In this document: one piece after another, positions 54,822 through 63,938 of the stretch
How positions within the stretch are numbered: the first letter of the stretch is position 1
Layout of the letters: each line of letters opens with the position of its first letter
Program-made: the position numbers and the translations under genes
The notes under the pieces: generated by a model
What the model saw: the letters and a program-made list of their open reading frames with translations, nothing else
The model's database searches: none
What the model was told of the DNA's origin: nothing
Assembly: GCA_015069695.1 (NCBI GenBank)
Contig: JADCRZ010000001.1
Location: 124,001-188,000 of the forward strand
Length of the DNA: 64,000 bases
Direction: 5' to 3'
Source of the DNA: Williamsia sp.
GTDB lineage: Bacteria; Bacteroidota; Bacteroidia; Chitinophagales; Chitinophagaceae

Positions 54822-55909
54822 CGCAAGAACAATACAACCAGGCTGCCAGATATGTAGATGGAGAAATGGACGCCACCGAAAGGAGCGCATTTGAAGCCCT
54901 CCTGCTGCATAACAGCGCGCTGCGGGAAGAAGTGGAAGCTTTCCGGGAAATACGTTCACTCGGTGAATCTATAGACGAGAAAATAAGCGGATCGGGTCAA
55001 CAGCTTGCAGAAAAAAAAAAGAACCATGAAGCTGTCTGGAGCATATTACAGGAAGAAAGAAAACAGTGGGACAAGCAGCACGAAAAAAGGGAAGAACAAG
55101 ACCGCCCGGGTGGCGCGCTTAAGCCCTTGCTTCCCGGTGAAAGAACTCCCGGCAAGCTAAAACGGATCAAGATACTTGGCTGGCTGGCTGTAGCTGTTGT
55201 TGCAGGACTGACCCTTTTGGGTGTGCGCTGGTGGTCTCCATCAACAGAAAAGGGCAAACCCCTGGAATCGATGGAACAGCATCCAACCGGCTCAAGCAAG
55301 GGAGAAGACAGCACGAAGACAGATACACGCAAGGACAGTTTACGATCAATGCCCTCTTCCCCGCAGGTAAATCACCCTGCTTTGATTCCCCTCTCCCGGA
55401 CTGAACTGGCACAGATCAGGAAAAAGAAATTGTTGATAACAAGACAGCAGTTGTTCAGGCAGCATTTTGTTCCTGACAGCCTGCCTGTTCAATTGCCGGA
55501 AGTGTTGGCTGCTCCTGCTGCCGATTACAAAGCGCAACGGCACAAGGAGGCAATTGCAGGCTATCAGAAGACCCTGTCGACGCTGGAAGCAGCTGAAAAT
55601 ACCGCACCTGCTACGCGCAGTATGTCTCAGCAAAAACTGGCAAGGTTTTACGCGCACTATTATCTCGGGCAAAGCCTGTTGTCTGTTGATCATACAAAGG
55701 AAGCTGCCGGCACATTGAACACGGCCCTGGCCGAAAGTCCCAACACTTACTGGAGCAGCAAGACAGCATGGTACCTGGCCCTGGCTTATCTCAAAATGGA
55801 ACAAACAGAGCGGACAAACGGGTTGTTAAAGCAAGTGATTCGGCAGGATCCTTCCGGAGTATACGCAGGAAAGGCGCTGCAACTATCCCGCAAGCTGAAA
55901 AGGGATTAG
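54812..55909 (+). CDS. Membrane anti-sigma-like protein with TPR domain
   Basis: A 365-residue single-pass membrane protein. The cytoplasmic N-terminus has the shape of an anti-sigma domain (YVDGEMDATERSAFEALLLH at about 13-32), without zinc ligands. A charged linker leads to the membrane helix LGWLAVAVVAGLTLLGVRWW (about 123-142). The exported part has a Ser/Thr/Pro-rich stretch and then TPR-like helix pairs (KLARFYAHYYLGQSLLSVDH, WYLALAYLKMEQTERTNGLL) between about residues 250 and 365. It overlaps the sigma gene by ten bases and precedes the TPR-CHAT gene. The role of sequestering the sigma factor is inferred from position and layout. Confidence 0.75.
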   Translation: MELTQEQYNQAARYVDGEMDATERSAFEALLLHNSALREEVEAFREIRSLGESIDEKISGSGQQLAEKKKNHEAVWSILQEERKQWDKQHEKREEQDRPGGALKPLLPGERTPGKLKRIKILGWLAVAVVAGLTLLGVRWWSPSTEKGKPLESMEQHPTGSSKGEDSTKTDTRKDSLRSMPSSPQVNHPALIPLSRTELAQIRKKKLLITRQQLFRQHFVPDSLPVQLPEVLAAPAADYKAQRHKEAIAGYQKTLSTLEAAENTAPATRSMSQQKLARFYAHYYLGQSLLSVDHTKEAAGTLNTALAESPNTYWSSKTAWYLALAYLKMEQTERTNGLLKQVIRQDPSGVYAGKALQLSRKLKRD

Positions 55910-55963
55910 CCCCTTGTGGAGACAAACCAAAGTCCCTCTTTACACAAATGCAACAGGTTTTAT

Positions 55964-58900
55964 ATGAAAAAGCTTGTGAAGAAAGTGGCGGTGCTTACCC
56001 TGATTTTTCTATGCGGCATGTTCGCAAACATACAGGACCTGTATGGCCAGTCCCCCGTTCCTGACACGCTGAAACACCTGCTCACGCAAATTGCAGAAAA
56101 GTCGAAAGGGGCGTTGCTGACAAAAACAGTGCATGCAATCCAGGCTGCTGCTTGGGGGAACAGGCCGGATGATTCACTGTCAAAAAAACTGTTGCTGGTA
56201 GATAGCCTGCTGATAAACACTTCCCATCCCGATCCCTCGTTGGCCCTTCCCTATGCAACCCTGCTTGTGCAACTGCTCAGGAGCCTTCCTCCCGGGGAAG
56301 AGCATCCGGACTATGTTACCGGCCTGAGCAATCTTGGCTTGCTGCATTACAAGATGGGCCAGTATAACAAAGCCCTGTCCCCGTTCCGCGAAGCCCTGGC
56401 CATCAGAAAAAGGGTCCTGGGAGAAGAAGACCTCCGGTATGCCACCAGCCTGAACAGCCTGGCAGTTGTATACAATGAAATGGGACAATTTGATCAGGCC
56501 CTGCCCCTCTCGCTGGAAGTCTCGGCCGTACTGAAAAAGTTGCTGGGAGAACAGCATCCACGGTACGCCAGCACGCTGAACAACCTGGCCGCCTTGTACC
56601 GCAAGATGGGCCAGTACAACAAAGCCCTGGTTTTCTACCAGGATGCTTTGTCCATTAAAAAGAGGGTCCTGGGAGAACAACATCCTGAATATGCTTCCAG
56701 CCTGAACAACCTGGCTTACCTGTACAATGTAATGGGGCAGTATGAGAAAGCCCTGCCTTTGTACGAACAAGCGCTTGCAATTGAAAAAAAGGTATTGGGT
56801 GAAGAGCATCCCAACTATGCAAACAGCCTGAACAACCTGGCTTATGTGTACAGCAGCATCGGGCAATATAACAAAGCCCTGCCTCTTTATGAGCAGGCGC
56901 TGGCTATCCAGAAAAAGACGGTAGGGGAGGATCATCCCGATTATGCGTCCAGCCTGAGCAACCTGTCTAACCTGTACAGCAACATGGGGCAATATGAGAA
57001 AGCCCTGCCTTTGCATCAGCAAGCCATATTGATCCTCCGGAAAGTGCTGGGAGAAACGCATCCTTCTTATGCGGCCAGCGTGAACAACCTGGCTAACCTG
57101 TTGAAAAGCATGAAGCAGTATCAGAAAGCGCTGCCATTGTACGAGGAAGCACTGGCCATTAAAAAGAAAATACTGGGAGAAGCGCATCCTGATTATGCAC
57201 TCTGCCTGAGCAACCTGGCGCAATTGTACCAGGAAGTGGGGCAGCACAGAAAAGCAATCTCCCTGCTGCAACAATCTGTCGGAATTTATAAGAAGGCGGT
57301 CGGTGAAGATCATCCCGACTATGCCTTTGGTCTGAACAGCCTCGGGCTTTCGTACGCCGCACTGGGCAATACCGGCCAGGCTTTTGCCCTGTTCTCGGCA
57401 GCTACTGAGCTTACCTTAAAAAAACTGACTCAAACATACAGTGCCCTTTCCGAAGCGGAAAAGCTCAGCTTCCTGGACAATGAATCTTATCAGTTCAATT
57501 ATCTTCCTTCCCTGTTGTTTACCCAAACAAAAATACCTCCCGTTGCAGTTAGCCAGGTTTATACGACCCAACTGGCGCTGAAAGGCATGGTGCTGGAAGA
57601 CCAGCAGGCTGTGTTAAGAAGCATCCGGAAAAGCGGCGACACTGCTGCTGTAAAGCTGTATGAACAATGGCGCTCAAACAAAGCATTTATCGGCAGACAA
57701 CTGCTGTTCCCTATTGCCAGGCGCATATCCAGGTTCGATAGCCTGCAGGAAGCAACCAACCGCCTGGAGCAGCAACTCTCAACGCGGACGGTGGCCTTTC
57801 GCAACCAGCAGCAACATCAAGCTGTTACCGCACAGGATATTGCCCGGCGGTTGCAAAAGGGGGAAGTTGCCATCGAATTTATCAGTTTTAAACTTTACCG
57901 CAACAAATGGACGGACAGCATCTTGTATGCAGCATTGGTCGTATTACCCCAGGACACCAACGCCCGTTTTGTTCCCTTGTGCGAAGAGCGTACGCTGGAA
58001 CGGTTGCTGGCTGCGCTTGCTACTACAGGTGAAATTAGCAGCCGCCAGGGCCAGCATGCGGGTGCCGCAAACAGCAGTGCCTATGCCGCCTCCCCCTTGC
58101 GCGATTCCTTGTACCAGCTGCTCTGGCAGCCACTGGAGCAGTATCTTGCCAATACTCATACAATTTATTTCGCCCCTGCAGGCCTGCTCAACAGGATTGC
58201 CTTCCAGGCTTTGGAGCCGGCTGCAGATCATTTTCTCCTGGAGAAATATCAATTAAACCAGGTGCTTAGCACGCGCGCGCTTGTCCTCTCCGGAGAACAG
58301 GAGGAGCCACTCCACACTGCTTCTTTATGGGGTAACATCAGCTACAACACCTCCCGAAGCACGGCAGGGCGACAGCAGCAGAACAGGGGGGTGAGTAGCG
58401 GGGATACCAGTGCCTTTTCTTTTAATTTGTATCCCCTGGATAGCAGCCGCCTGAGAGGTGGTGGCTGGGATTCACTGCCTTTCAGCAAAGAAGAAATAGA
58501 CAGTGTTCAAAAAGTGCTGGTTGATGCAGGCGTTGCAGTAACCATCAGCAGCGGAACCGGGGCCACCGAAGAAGCCTTTAAAGCCCTGGACGGAACAAGT
58601 CCGCAGATTTTACACCTGGCCACCCACGGTTTCTTTCTTCCGCCGGCACAAAATAAATGGAACGGGTATGAAACGGCCGGCGGAGCGTTTGGGATTCAGC
58701 AAAACCCTCTTTTCCGGAGCGGACTGGTACTGGCCGGCGGCAACCGGGCATGGACGGGTGAACGCGCGCTTGCAGGAGAGGATGGCATACTGACTGCTTA
58801 CGAAACAGCACAACTGGATTTAAGCAATACCCGGCTGGCCATCCTGAGTGCCTGTGGAACCGCCCTGGGAGATATCCAAAAAAATGAAGGCATCATCGGA

Positions 58901-59110
58901 TTGCAAAGGGCGCTGAAGATGGCTGGCGTAAAACAAATGATCGTCAGTTTATGGGATGTGCCCGATAAAGGCACCAGCGAGCTCATGGCCCTCTTTTACC
59001 ACCACTGGCTTGGTGGTTCTTCTGCCAGAACAGCCTTGCGGCTGGCGCAGCTTGCAATGAAAGAAAAATACCCGGCTTATTTCTGGGCCGCCTTTGTGCT
59101 GGTAGAGTAG
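55964..59110 (+). CDS. TPR-CHAT caspase-like protease
   Basis: A 1048-residue exported protein with a signal peptide (KVAVLTLIFLCGMFANIQDL); the start at 55964 was preferred to 55916 for this reason. Nine kinesin-light-chain-type TPRs of 42 residues each occupy about 111-488 (typical unit core SLNNLAYLYNVMGQYEKALP). The C-terminal CHAT domain (about 740-1048) has the catalytic histidine in LHLATHGFFLPP (His about 888) and the cysteine in LAILSACGTALGD (Cys about 964), so the caspase-like dyad is intact. CHAT proteases cut protein targets on a signal; TPRs usually recognise the partner. Third gene of the operon after the sigma factor and the TPR membrane protein. Confidence 0.93.
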   Translation: MKKLVKKVAVLTLIFLCGMFANIQDLYGQSPVPDTLKHLLTQIAEKSKGALLTKTVHAIQAAAWGNRPDDSLSKKLLLVDSLLINTSHPDPSLALPYATLLVQLLRSLPPGEEHPDYVTGLSNLGLLHYKMGQYNKALSPFREALAIRKRVLGEEDLRYATSLNSLAVVYNEMGQFDQALPLSLEVSAVLKKLLGEQHPRYASTLNNLAALYRKMGQYNKALVFYQDALSIKKRVLGEQHPEYASSLNNLAYLYNVMGQYEKALPLYEQALAIEKKVLGEEHPNYANSLNNLAYVYSSIGQYNKALPLYEQALAIQKKTVGEDHPDYASSLSNLSNLYSNMGQYEKALPLHQQAILILRKVLGETHPSYAASVNNLANLLKSMKQYQKALPLYEEALAIKKKILGEAHPDYALCLSNLAQLYQEVGQHRKAISLLQQSVGIYKKAVGEDHPDYAFGLNSLGLSYAALGNTGQAFALFSAATELTLKKLTQTYSALSEAEKLSFLDNESYQFNYLPSLLFTQTKIPPVAVSQVYTTQLALKGMVLEDQQAVLRSIRKSGDTAAVKLYEQWRSNKAFIGRQLLFPIARRISRFDSLQEATNRLEQQLSTRTVAFRNQQQHQAVTAQDIARRLQKGEVAIEFISFKLYRNKWTDSILYAALVVLPQDTNARFVPLCEERTLERLLAALATTGEISSRQGQHAGAANSSAYAASPLRDSLYQLLWQPLEQYLANTHTIYFAPAGLLNRIAFQALEPAADHFLLEKYQLNQVLSTRALVLSGEQEEPLHTASLWGNISYNTSRSTAGRQQQNRGVSSGDTSAFSFNLYPLDSSRLRGGGWDSLPFSKEEIDSVQKVLVDAGVAVTISSGTGATEEAFKALDGTSPQILHLATHGFFLPPAQNKWNGYETAGGAFGIQQNPLFRSGLVLAGGNRAWTGERALAGEDGILTAYETAQLDLSNTRLAILSACGTALGDIQKNEGIIGLQRALKMAGVKQMIVSLWDVPDKGTSELMALFYHHWLGGSSARTALRLAQLAMKEKYPAYFWAAFVLVE
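56294..57427 (+). repeat. Nine tandem 126-bp repeats encoding TPRs
   Basis: The TPR region of the CHAT gene is built of nine units of exactly 126 bases (42 codons), each starting with GE and ending in KKxL. Neighbouring units are very similar also at DNA level (for example the AAAGCCCTGCC core), which would allow recombination that adds or removes units. Confidence 0.85.
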
Positions 59111-59126
59111 ATCAGGTTTTAGGCTG

Positions 59127-59372
59127 GCCATATCACCCGATCCTGTTATCAGCAATACCCTCAATCTCTCCTTCAATGTGGCAGCCGGTCATTACAGCCT
59201 GCTTCTCTACAACGGCAAAGGGCGGCTCCTTATGAAGCAAACCATAGGGCACACCGGCAATCAAAATGCGACCAAACTGGCTTTGCCGGGTACGCTGACA
59301 AAAGGATTTTATACGATCCAGCTGCAGGATGGAAAGACAAAAATGGAAGTGAAGTTTTTGAAAGGGAAATGA
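59127..59372 (+). pseudogene. Type IX secretion C-terminal domain remnant
   Basis: About 81 codons read ISPDPVISNTLNLSFNVAAG and HYSLLLYNGKGRLLMKQTIG, then TKGFYTIQLQDGKTKMEVKF with a final KGK, the pattern of the T9SS type A sorting domain that ends secreted proteins in Bacteroidota. The frame differs from that of the CHAT gene, whose stop is at 59110. The protein it once ended has been lost. No start codon of its own is likely. Confidence 0.6.
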
Positions 59373-59486
59373 TCCACCATCAGAAATGGATGGTAAGCAT
59401 GAGCAATGCTTATCAGAGAGAATAGAAGTGCACAAACTTCTATGTATCCGTGCGTTTTTCAAATTGACAAGTGGAGTTCAACCAAA

Positions 59487-59521
59487 TTTAATATTCCGTT
59501 CATACTGGGTAGTTACATTTG
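59487..59521 (+). promoter_or_regulatory. Promoter of the metallophosphoesterase gene
   Basis: TACATTTG at 59514-59521 matches the -7 consensus, with TTTA at 59487-59490 in the -33 position (23 bases apart). It overlaps the first ATG of the open frame, so the start at 59546 is preferred for the gene. Confidence 0.4.
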
Positions 59522-59545
59522 CGGCATTGCTCTTATATGTACCTT

Positions 59546-60592
59546 ATGCGCTATCCATTGACCAAACTTTTCATCGTTGCTGCCCTGGGCGGTATCATCG
59601 CCTTAAAGCCTGCTGCTCTCTATTCCCAAACCGGTGTTGATTCAGCTGCGCCTGTACTCAATACGCCGGGTGTGCCTGCTGTGGTGAAACCGGGTGATTT
59701 TTCAGTGGCTGTTATACCCGATACACAATACTACCTGGCACAGGCACAGCTGGGTGGTACATTTGATATGTTCAAGGCACAGATCGAGTGGATCCGGAAT
59801 AACCAGGTAAAAGAAAATATTGCGTATGTAGCCCACCTGGGTGACATAACCGAACATGGTGATAACCCGGTTACCGCCAGGTCTGAATGGTACCTGGCCA
59901 AGACAGCGCTGTACGGACTGGAAAACCCGGTAAGCATTCCGTATGGATTAACCGTTGGCAACCATGATCAGTTTCCCGCGCAATATCCGGTTACAGGAAC
60001 CACGCGTTTCTACAACCAGTATTTTGGTGTGAAGCATTTTGAGGGACGTCCTTACTATGGCGGTCACTACGGACAGAACAACGACAGCCACTATGACCTG
60101 TTCACCGCAGGAGGCGTAGACTTTCTGGTGTTGTTCCTGGAATTTGATTCGCACAACGAAGACCAGGCCGCTCTGTATGGATGGGCCAACAAGATCTTTC
60201 AACAGTATCCGTCACGCAAAGCCATTGCGGTGAGCCATTCTATTCTGCATTTCAATCCGGTGAAGGGAACCAACACCCCACAGGCCCCTTTCAATGGAGA
60301 AGGCAAAGCCATCTACGAAGCTTTAAAAGGCAACCCCAACCTGTTTATGATGCTAAGCGGTCATGTAGGTGATAACGGGGAAGGTTACCGGACAGACACC
60401 TACAACGGTCATACCATCAAAACCTTTTTATCCGATTATCAGAGCCGTCCGGACGGAGGGCATGGGCTGATGCGGCTGTACAAATTCTCCGTAAAAAAGA
60501 ATGAACTAAGTGTAAAGACCTTTTCCCCTTACTTCAAAGAAGAGGAAACCGATGGCGACAGCCAGTTTACTGTTCCCCTGTTTGAGAATTAA
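59546..60592 (+). CDS. Exported metallophosphoesterase
   Basis: A 348-residue calcineurin-like phosphoesterase with a signal peptide (MRYPLTKLFIVAALGGIIAL). Metal-site motifs in order: VIPDTQYY (D-x-Q form of block one), HLGDITEHGDNP, GNHDQFP, the late IAVSHSILH and LSGHVGDNGE histidine blocks. The aspartate, asparagine and histidine ligands for two metals are all present. Substrate unknown; nucleotide or phosphodiester hydrolysis is likely. The start follows from the promoter position; ATGs at 59519 and 59537 are possible but less so. A short inverted repeat AACCAG/CTGGTT follows the stop. Confidence 0.9.
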   Translation: MRYPLTKLFIVAALGGIIALKPAALYSQTGVDSAAPVLNTPGVPAVVKPGDFSVAVIPDTQYYLAQAQLGGTFDMFKAQIEWIRNNQVKENIAYVAHLGDITEHGDNPVTARSEWYLAKTALYGLENPVSIPYGLTVGNHDQFPAQYPVTGTTRFYNQYFGVKHFEGRPYYGGHYGQNNDSHYDLFTAGGVDFLVLFLEFDSHNEDQAALYGWANKIFQQYPSRKAIAVSHSILHFNPVKGTNTPQAPFNGEGKAIYEALKGNPNLFMMLSGHVGDNGEGYRTDTYNGHTIKTFLSDYQSRPDGGHGLMRLYKFSVKKNELSVKTFSPYFKEEETDGDSQFTVPLFEN

Positions 60593-60630
60593 GAACCAGG
60601 CCGGAATCAGACTGGTTTAGATCGATACGC

Positions 60631-60647
60631 CTAAATTCAATTGATAT
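60631..60647 (-). repeat. Copy of the dispersed ATACCAATTTGAATTTAG motif
   Basis: Minus-strand ATATCAATTGAATTTAG, one base shorter than the motif at 45621 and otherwise almost identical. Intergenic, between the metallophosphoesterase gene and the gene at 60849. Confidence 0.4.
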
Positions 60648-60848
60648 TATTCATCAGCGGTTTGCCTGCCGGGCTTTTATCACTCTTAAATCAGCCGGCA
60701 CAATCTTATCGCATCATGCATCTTTGTTATGTAGTAAGAAGCAAGCGCGTCAGGTGCTGCGAAAATAATTGAGCCTGGTATACAACTCAATAAATCTATC
60801 CGCGTTATAAACTCAAAAGTTTTCATAATTTCTGGAAAAATATACCTT

Positions 60849-61118
60849 ATGGCTTTGCGCAATTTTAACCGGGATGCCAGAAAGATCTTAGAATACCTCA
60901 AAGAAAACCAGGCCGGAGATGGTTTCACCGATGTTAAACTCCTGCTGTCGTCCATGACCGATTTTGAGGTCGGTACCTTTATGGAAAAAGCTGTTCGCAA
61001 TGGTTTGCTGGAGCAGGGAACCCAGGTGCCCACAACAGCCGATCTTAACATGAGCTCCATCGTCAGGCTGGGAGCCAATGCAGGCGACTTCCTCATTGAC
61101 CGGGAGAGTGAAGGGTAA
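60849..61118 (+). CDS. Small protein with possible winged-helix fold
   Basis: An 89-residue protein: FNRDARKILEYLKENQAGDG at 6-25 reads like the first helices of a winged helix, followed by DVKLLLSSMTDFEVGTFMEK and NGLLEQG. The rest is less ordered. No cysteine or membrane segment. I cannot name a family; a DNA or protein-binding role is only suggested by the helix pattern. Convergent with the GH43 gene. Confidence 0.5.
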   Translation: MALRNFNRDARKILEYLKENQAGDGFTDVKLLLSSMTDFEVGTFMEKAVRNGLLEQGTQVPTTADLNMSSIVRLGANAGDFLIDRESEG

Positions 61119-61168
61119 GCGCGCCAGCTGCAGAGGCATGGGGCTGCCTGGCAGGCAAACGGTTTGTC

Positions 61169-62170
61169 TTAAGGTATGTAGGGCTTGCCAACAACCAGCT
61201 TGTCGCCGGATAAATCTACTTCAAACAAGCAAGGTCTGCGGAGTGTGCGGCCGTTTACATTTTTATGGCTGTGGATAGACATCAGCAGCTTGCCATCCAA
61301 TGTATGGAACAACATGCCATGACCGTAATTGGGCGGTGTGATCGGATCTTTTTCCTGCACCCAGGGTCCATCAAGCGTACCGCTTTGTGAATAGGCAACG
61401 CCTTGTGTATACACATCATATACCCAGCTGGTCCATATCATGCCGAGCCGGCCGGTCTTTGTCTGAAACAGGTAAGGGCCATCCGTCACTTTATTCGGCC
61501 GGTCTTTGCCGTTCTCATCTTTTTCGCGGCTCCAGGGAGAATCGCTGGCGCGGAACAAGACCTTTCCTTCGCCGATCGTGCCGCTCAGGTCAGGCTTCAG
61601 CTGGATTTTTTCGATGGTTCCATTCCAGTTCTGCAGCCATTCATAACAGTATACCATATACGGCTTTCCGTCCTTATCGATCCAGAAAGTGCCGTCCAGC
61701 GTGGGTTTGGTAGGAGGCAGGTAGATAGGATCTTTCATGGGCCTGAAGGGGCCATCGGGCTTGTCGCTTACCAGTACATGGCTGGCCCGGCGTTCAATCG
61801 CATTTCCCCGGAAGGTATCGATCTTGACTGCCCTGTTGGTAAAGGTGGCGAAATAATAATATTTGTTTTGAAAGGGATGGATCTCTGCGGCCCAGATCAT
61901 CGGGCGGGGCCCCATCCAGGATGTTGAATCTGTTTCTGCCACTCTGTAGGGCCCGTCCCAGAACTTCAGGTCTTTGCTCTTCCAAAGCATACCGCCTGTG
62001 CCGGTCATGTAATACTCCTTCGTTGCCTGATCAGCGAGGATAAAAGGATCACTCATAACAAGAGAATCCAGGGGAACATGGGTTCTGACTGTACGAAACC
62101 CTCTGTCCTGCGCGGGGGATACCAACGAAAGAAGTACACATGCCAGTAAGATGGACCAAGCCCTTTTCAT
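61169..62170 (-). CDS. Glycoside hydrolase family 43
   Basis: A 333-residue secreted five-bladed propeller enzyme, the fold of arabinofuranosidases, xylosidases and galactosidases. A signal peptide (ILLACVLLSLVSPAQ) is followed by the first catalytic aspartate in LVMSDPFILAD (about 37-47), the middle carboxylate in PTLDGTFWIDKDGKPYMVY, and the glutamate/aspartate region of VTDGPYLFQTKTGRLGMIWT. The late motif GHGMLFHTLDGKLLMSIHSH is typical. The substrate (alpha-L-arabinose or beta-D-xylose side chains) is not decided by sequence alone. It is on the same strand as the sulfatase, 253 bases downstream of it. Confidence 0.92.
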   Translation of the reverse strand: MKRAWSILLACVLLSLVSPAQDRGFRTVRTHVPLDSLVMSDPFILADQATKEYYMTGTGGMLWKSKDLKFWDGPYRVAETDSTSWMGPRPMIWAAEIHPFQNKYYYFATFTNRAVKIDTFRGNAIERRASHVLVSDKPDGPFRPMKDPIYLPPTKPTLDGTFWIDKDGKPYMVYCYEWLQNWNGTIEKIQLKPDLSGTIGEGKVLFRASDSPWSREKDENGKDRPNKVTDGPYLFQTKTGRLGMIWTSWVYDVYTQGVAYSQSGTLDGPWVQEKDPITPPNYGHGMLFHTLDGKLLMSIHSHKNVNGRTLRRPCLFEVDLSGDKLVVGKPYIP

Positions 62171-62335
62171 ATAGCCTGTTTTTATAAGTACGTCAAAGAT
62201 AACCGCTCTTCGTATATACGTGCCATTTTTACGGCAGGGGTTTTTAAAGGAGGCTTACAGATCATGCTGTTTCGGATTTTCATTGAATGATGGAATGTAT
62301 ATGGAAACGGATGCATCAAACATGTGCGGTCCTGA

Positions 62336-62373
62336 ACCCACTCCTGCTCCTCCCGGGAGGGGCAGGGGTGGGT
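62336..62373. repeat. 38-base imperfect palindrome
   Basis: ACCCACTCCTGCTCCTCCC followed directly by GGGAGGGGCAGGGGTGGGT. The arms match in 17 of 19 positions with no loop. It lies between the sulfatase and the GH43 gene and resembles the C/G-rich REP-like palindromes of Bacteroidota genomes. Confidence 0.5.
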
Positions 62374-62423
62374 CTGCGATGCATAACATACGAATGAATG
62401 CAATATTAACCGTCAATTTTACA

Positions 62424-63938
62424 CTAATACATATCCGGATGACGGTAATCTCCGACCGGGTGTTGAATGGTTCTTTTGAGCGGGATCTGCATGCCGCCGG
62501 TTTGCTTGAGCCAGTCGTATAATTCTGCGGCCATCCTTTTGGCTGTCTCTGCATACCGCGGGTCATTGATCAGGTTGTTTATTTCGTGCGGATCTTTTTC
62601 CAGGTCGTATAATTCGTTTGTGTCCCAGATGCCGTAATAGCGGATGTACTTGAACTTGTCTTCTCGTACACCAAAAACAGTGGGTGTAAAGGGAAAATCA
62701 TATTCCCAGAAGTATTCATAAAAGATCTTTTGCCGCCAGTTGACTGTATCGCCTTTTAACAAGGGGATGAACGACCTGCCCGGCATGGAAGCGGGTGGTT
62801 GCAGGCCGGCCACCGACAAAACAGTAGGCGCCACATCTATGTTCTGCACCATCTTCGCAATGGTTTGTCCGCCGGGGAACAAATCCGGGCAATATGCCAG
62901 AAATGGCACTTTGACCGATTCTTCATAAAAATGACGCTTGTCGATCAGTCCGTGCTCACCCATGCTAAAACCGTTGTCGCCCATGTAAATGACCAGGGTG
63001 CTTTTGTCCAGGCCCTCGCTCTTTAAGTAATCCAGTACGGCCCCGATGCTTTCATCCACGCCCATCAGGGTTTCGCAATAGGTGCGCACGAGGTCCTCTA
63101 TTTTCTGGTGACTGTTATACGGATAGTCTACCCCATGCCAGCTAAAGCGTTGTTGCTTGACCCATTCCGGCCAGTTTAATTTTTTGTAATCATCGTTGAG
63201 GGTTTGATAATACGTGGGCGGCAGATCATAGGGCTGGTTTTTGTACATGCCTGCGTGCCGTTTAGCAGGGGTAACAGGCGCATGCACCGCTTTGTGGGAA
63301 AGGTAGAGAAAGAAAGGTTTTGATTTGTCTCTCTGCTTCATCCAGCTGATGGCATGCTGGGTCAACAGGTCGCTGATGTAGGCCGAGTCGCCAAAGCTGA
63401 CTTGTTTGCCATTGATGTTCAGGGTTGGATTGTAATAAACACCTTGTCCCTTAAAACTTTCCCAGTGGTTAAAGCCGGGCCGGGGATTGTCTGACGCTTC
63501 TTCCTCGCCGATATGCCACTTGCCAAAAAAGCCTGTCTGGTAGCCTGCTTTCTGCAAGTACTGGGGAAAATAGGTATTGTTGGGCGGCTCGGGTGCCACA
63601 TTGTCTACAATGGTGTGCACATGAGAATACGCCCCTGTTAAAATAGAGGCCCTGCTGGGTGAGCAAAGAGAAGTGGTGACAAATGCGTTTTTAAAATACG
63701 CGCCTTCCCTGTACAGCCGCTCCATATTGGGTGTTTTCAGCCAGGGCAGCCTGCCGGTAAATCCCATAAAATCATACCGGTGATCGTCTGTCAGGATAAA
63801 AACAACATTGCGCGGTTTTACACCGGGCAGCTTGCCGAGGGTAAGGTCTTTGTTGCTTTTCGCCGGATCCTGTGCCGCCAGTTTGTACCCTGTAAATGAG
63901 AGAAGCAGGAGCAATATAGGAACGATCTGTTTTTGCAT
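62424..63938 (-). CDS. Sulfatase, formylglycine type
   Basis: A 504-residue secreted sulfatase that removes sulfate esters from sugars. Signal peptide: IVPILLLLLSFTGYKLAAQ. Metal-binding aspartates lie in LTDDHRYDFMGF (about 49-60). The active site is TTSLCSPSRASILTGAYS (about 88-105), in which Cys92 is converted to formylglycine (CxPSR motif). Later motifs are FFGKWHIGE, LVIYMGDNGFSMGEHGLIDK and DLEKDPHEINNLINDP, all typical. Full length. It is the first gene on the minus strand at this end of the window and is followed by the GH43 gene, so a role in sulfated plant or algal polysaccharide use is likely. Confidence 0.94.
   Translation of the reverse strand: MQKQIVPILLLLLSFTGYKLAAQDPAKSNKDLTLGKLPGVKPRNVVFILTDDHRYDFMGFTGRLPWLKTPNMERLYREGAYFKNAFVTTSLCSPSRASILTGAYSHVHTIVDNVAPEPPNNTYFPQYLQKAGYQTGFFGKWHIGEEEASDNPRPGFNHWESFKGQGVYYNPTLNINGKQVSFGDSAYISDLLTQHAISWMKQRDKSKPFFLYLSHKAVHAPVTPAKRHAGMYKNQPYDLPPTYYQTLNDDYKKLNWPEWVKQQRFSWHGVDYPYNSHQKIEDLVRTYCETLMGVDESIGAVLDYLKSEGLDKSTLVIYMGDNGFSMGEHGLIDKRHFYEESVKVPFLAYCPDLFPGGQTIAKMVQNIDVAPTVLSVAGLQPPASMPGRSFIPLLKGDTVNWRQKIFYEYFWEYDFPFTPTVFGVREDKFKYIRYYGIWDTNELYDLEKDPHEINNLINDPRYAETAKRMAAELYDWLKQTGGMQIPLKRTIQHPVGDYRHPDMY

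Noticed and set aside
56180-57313. Minus-strand open frame of 377 codons opposite the TPR array
   Set aside because: It is the antisense shadow of the nine 126-bp repeats; the repeated glutamine and leucine pattern follows from the TPR codons.
56294-57427. Regular repeats considered as a CRISPR array
   Set aside because: Period is 126 bases with no unique spacers, and the units are in-frame TPR codons.
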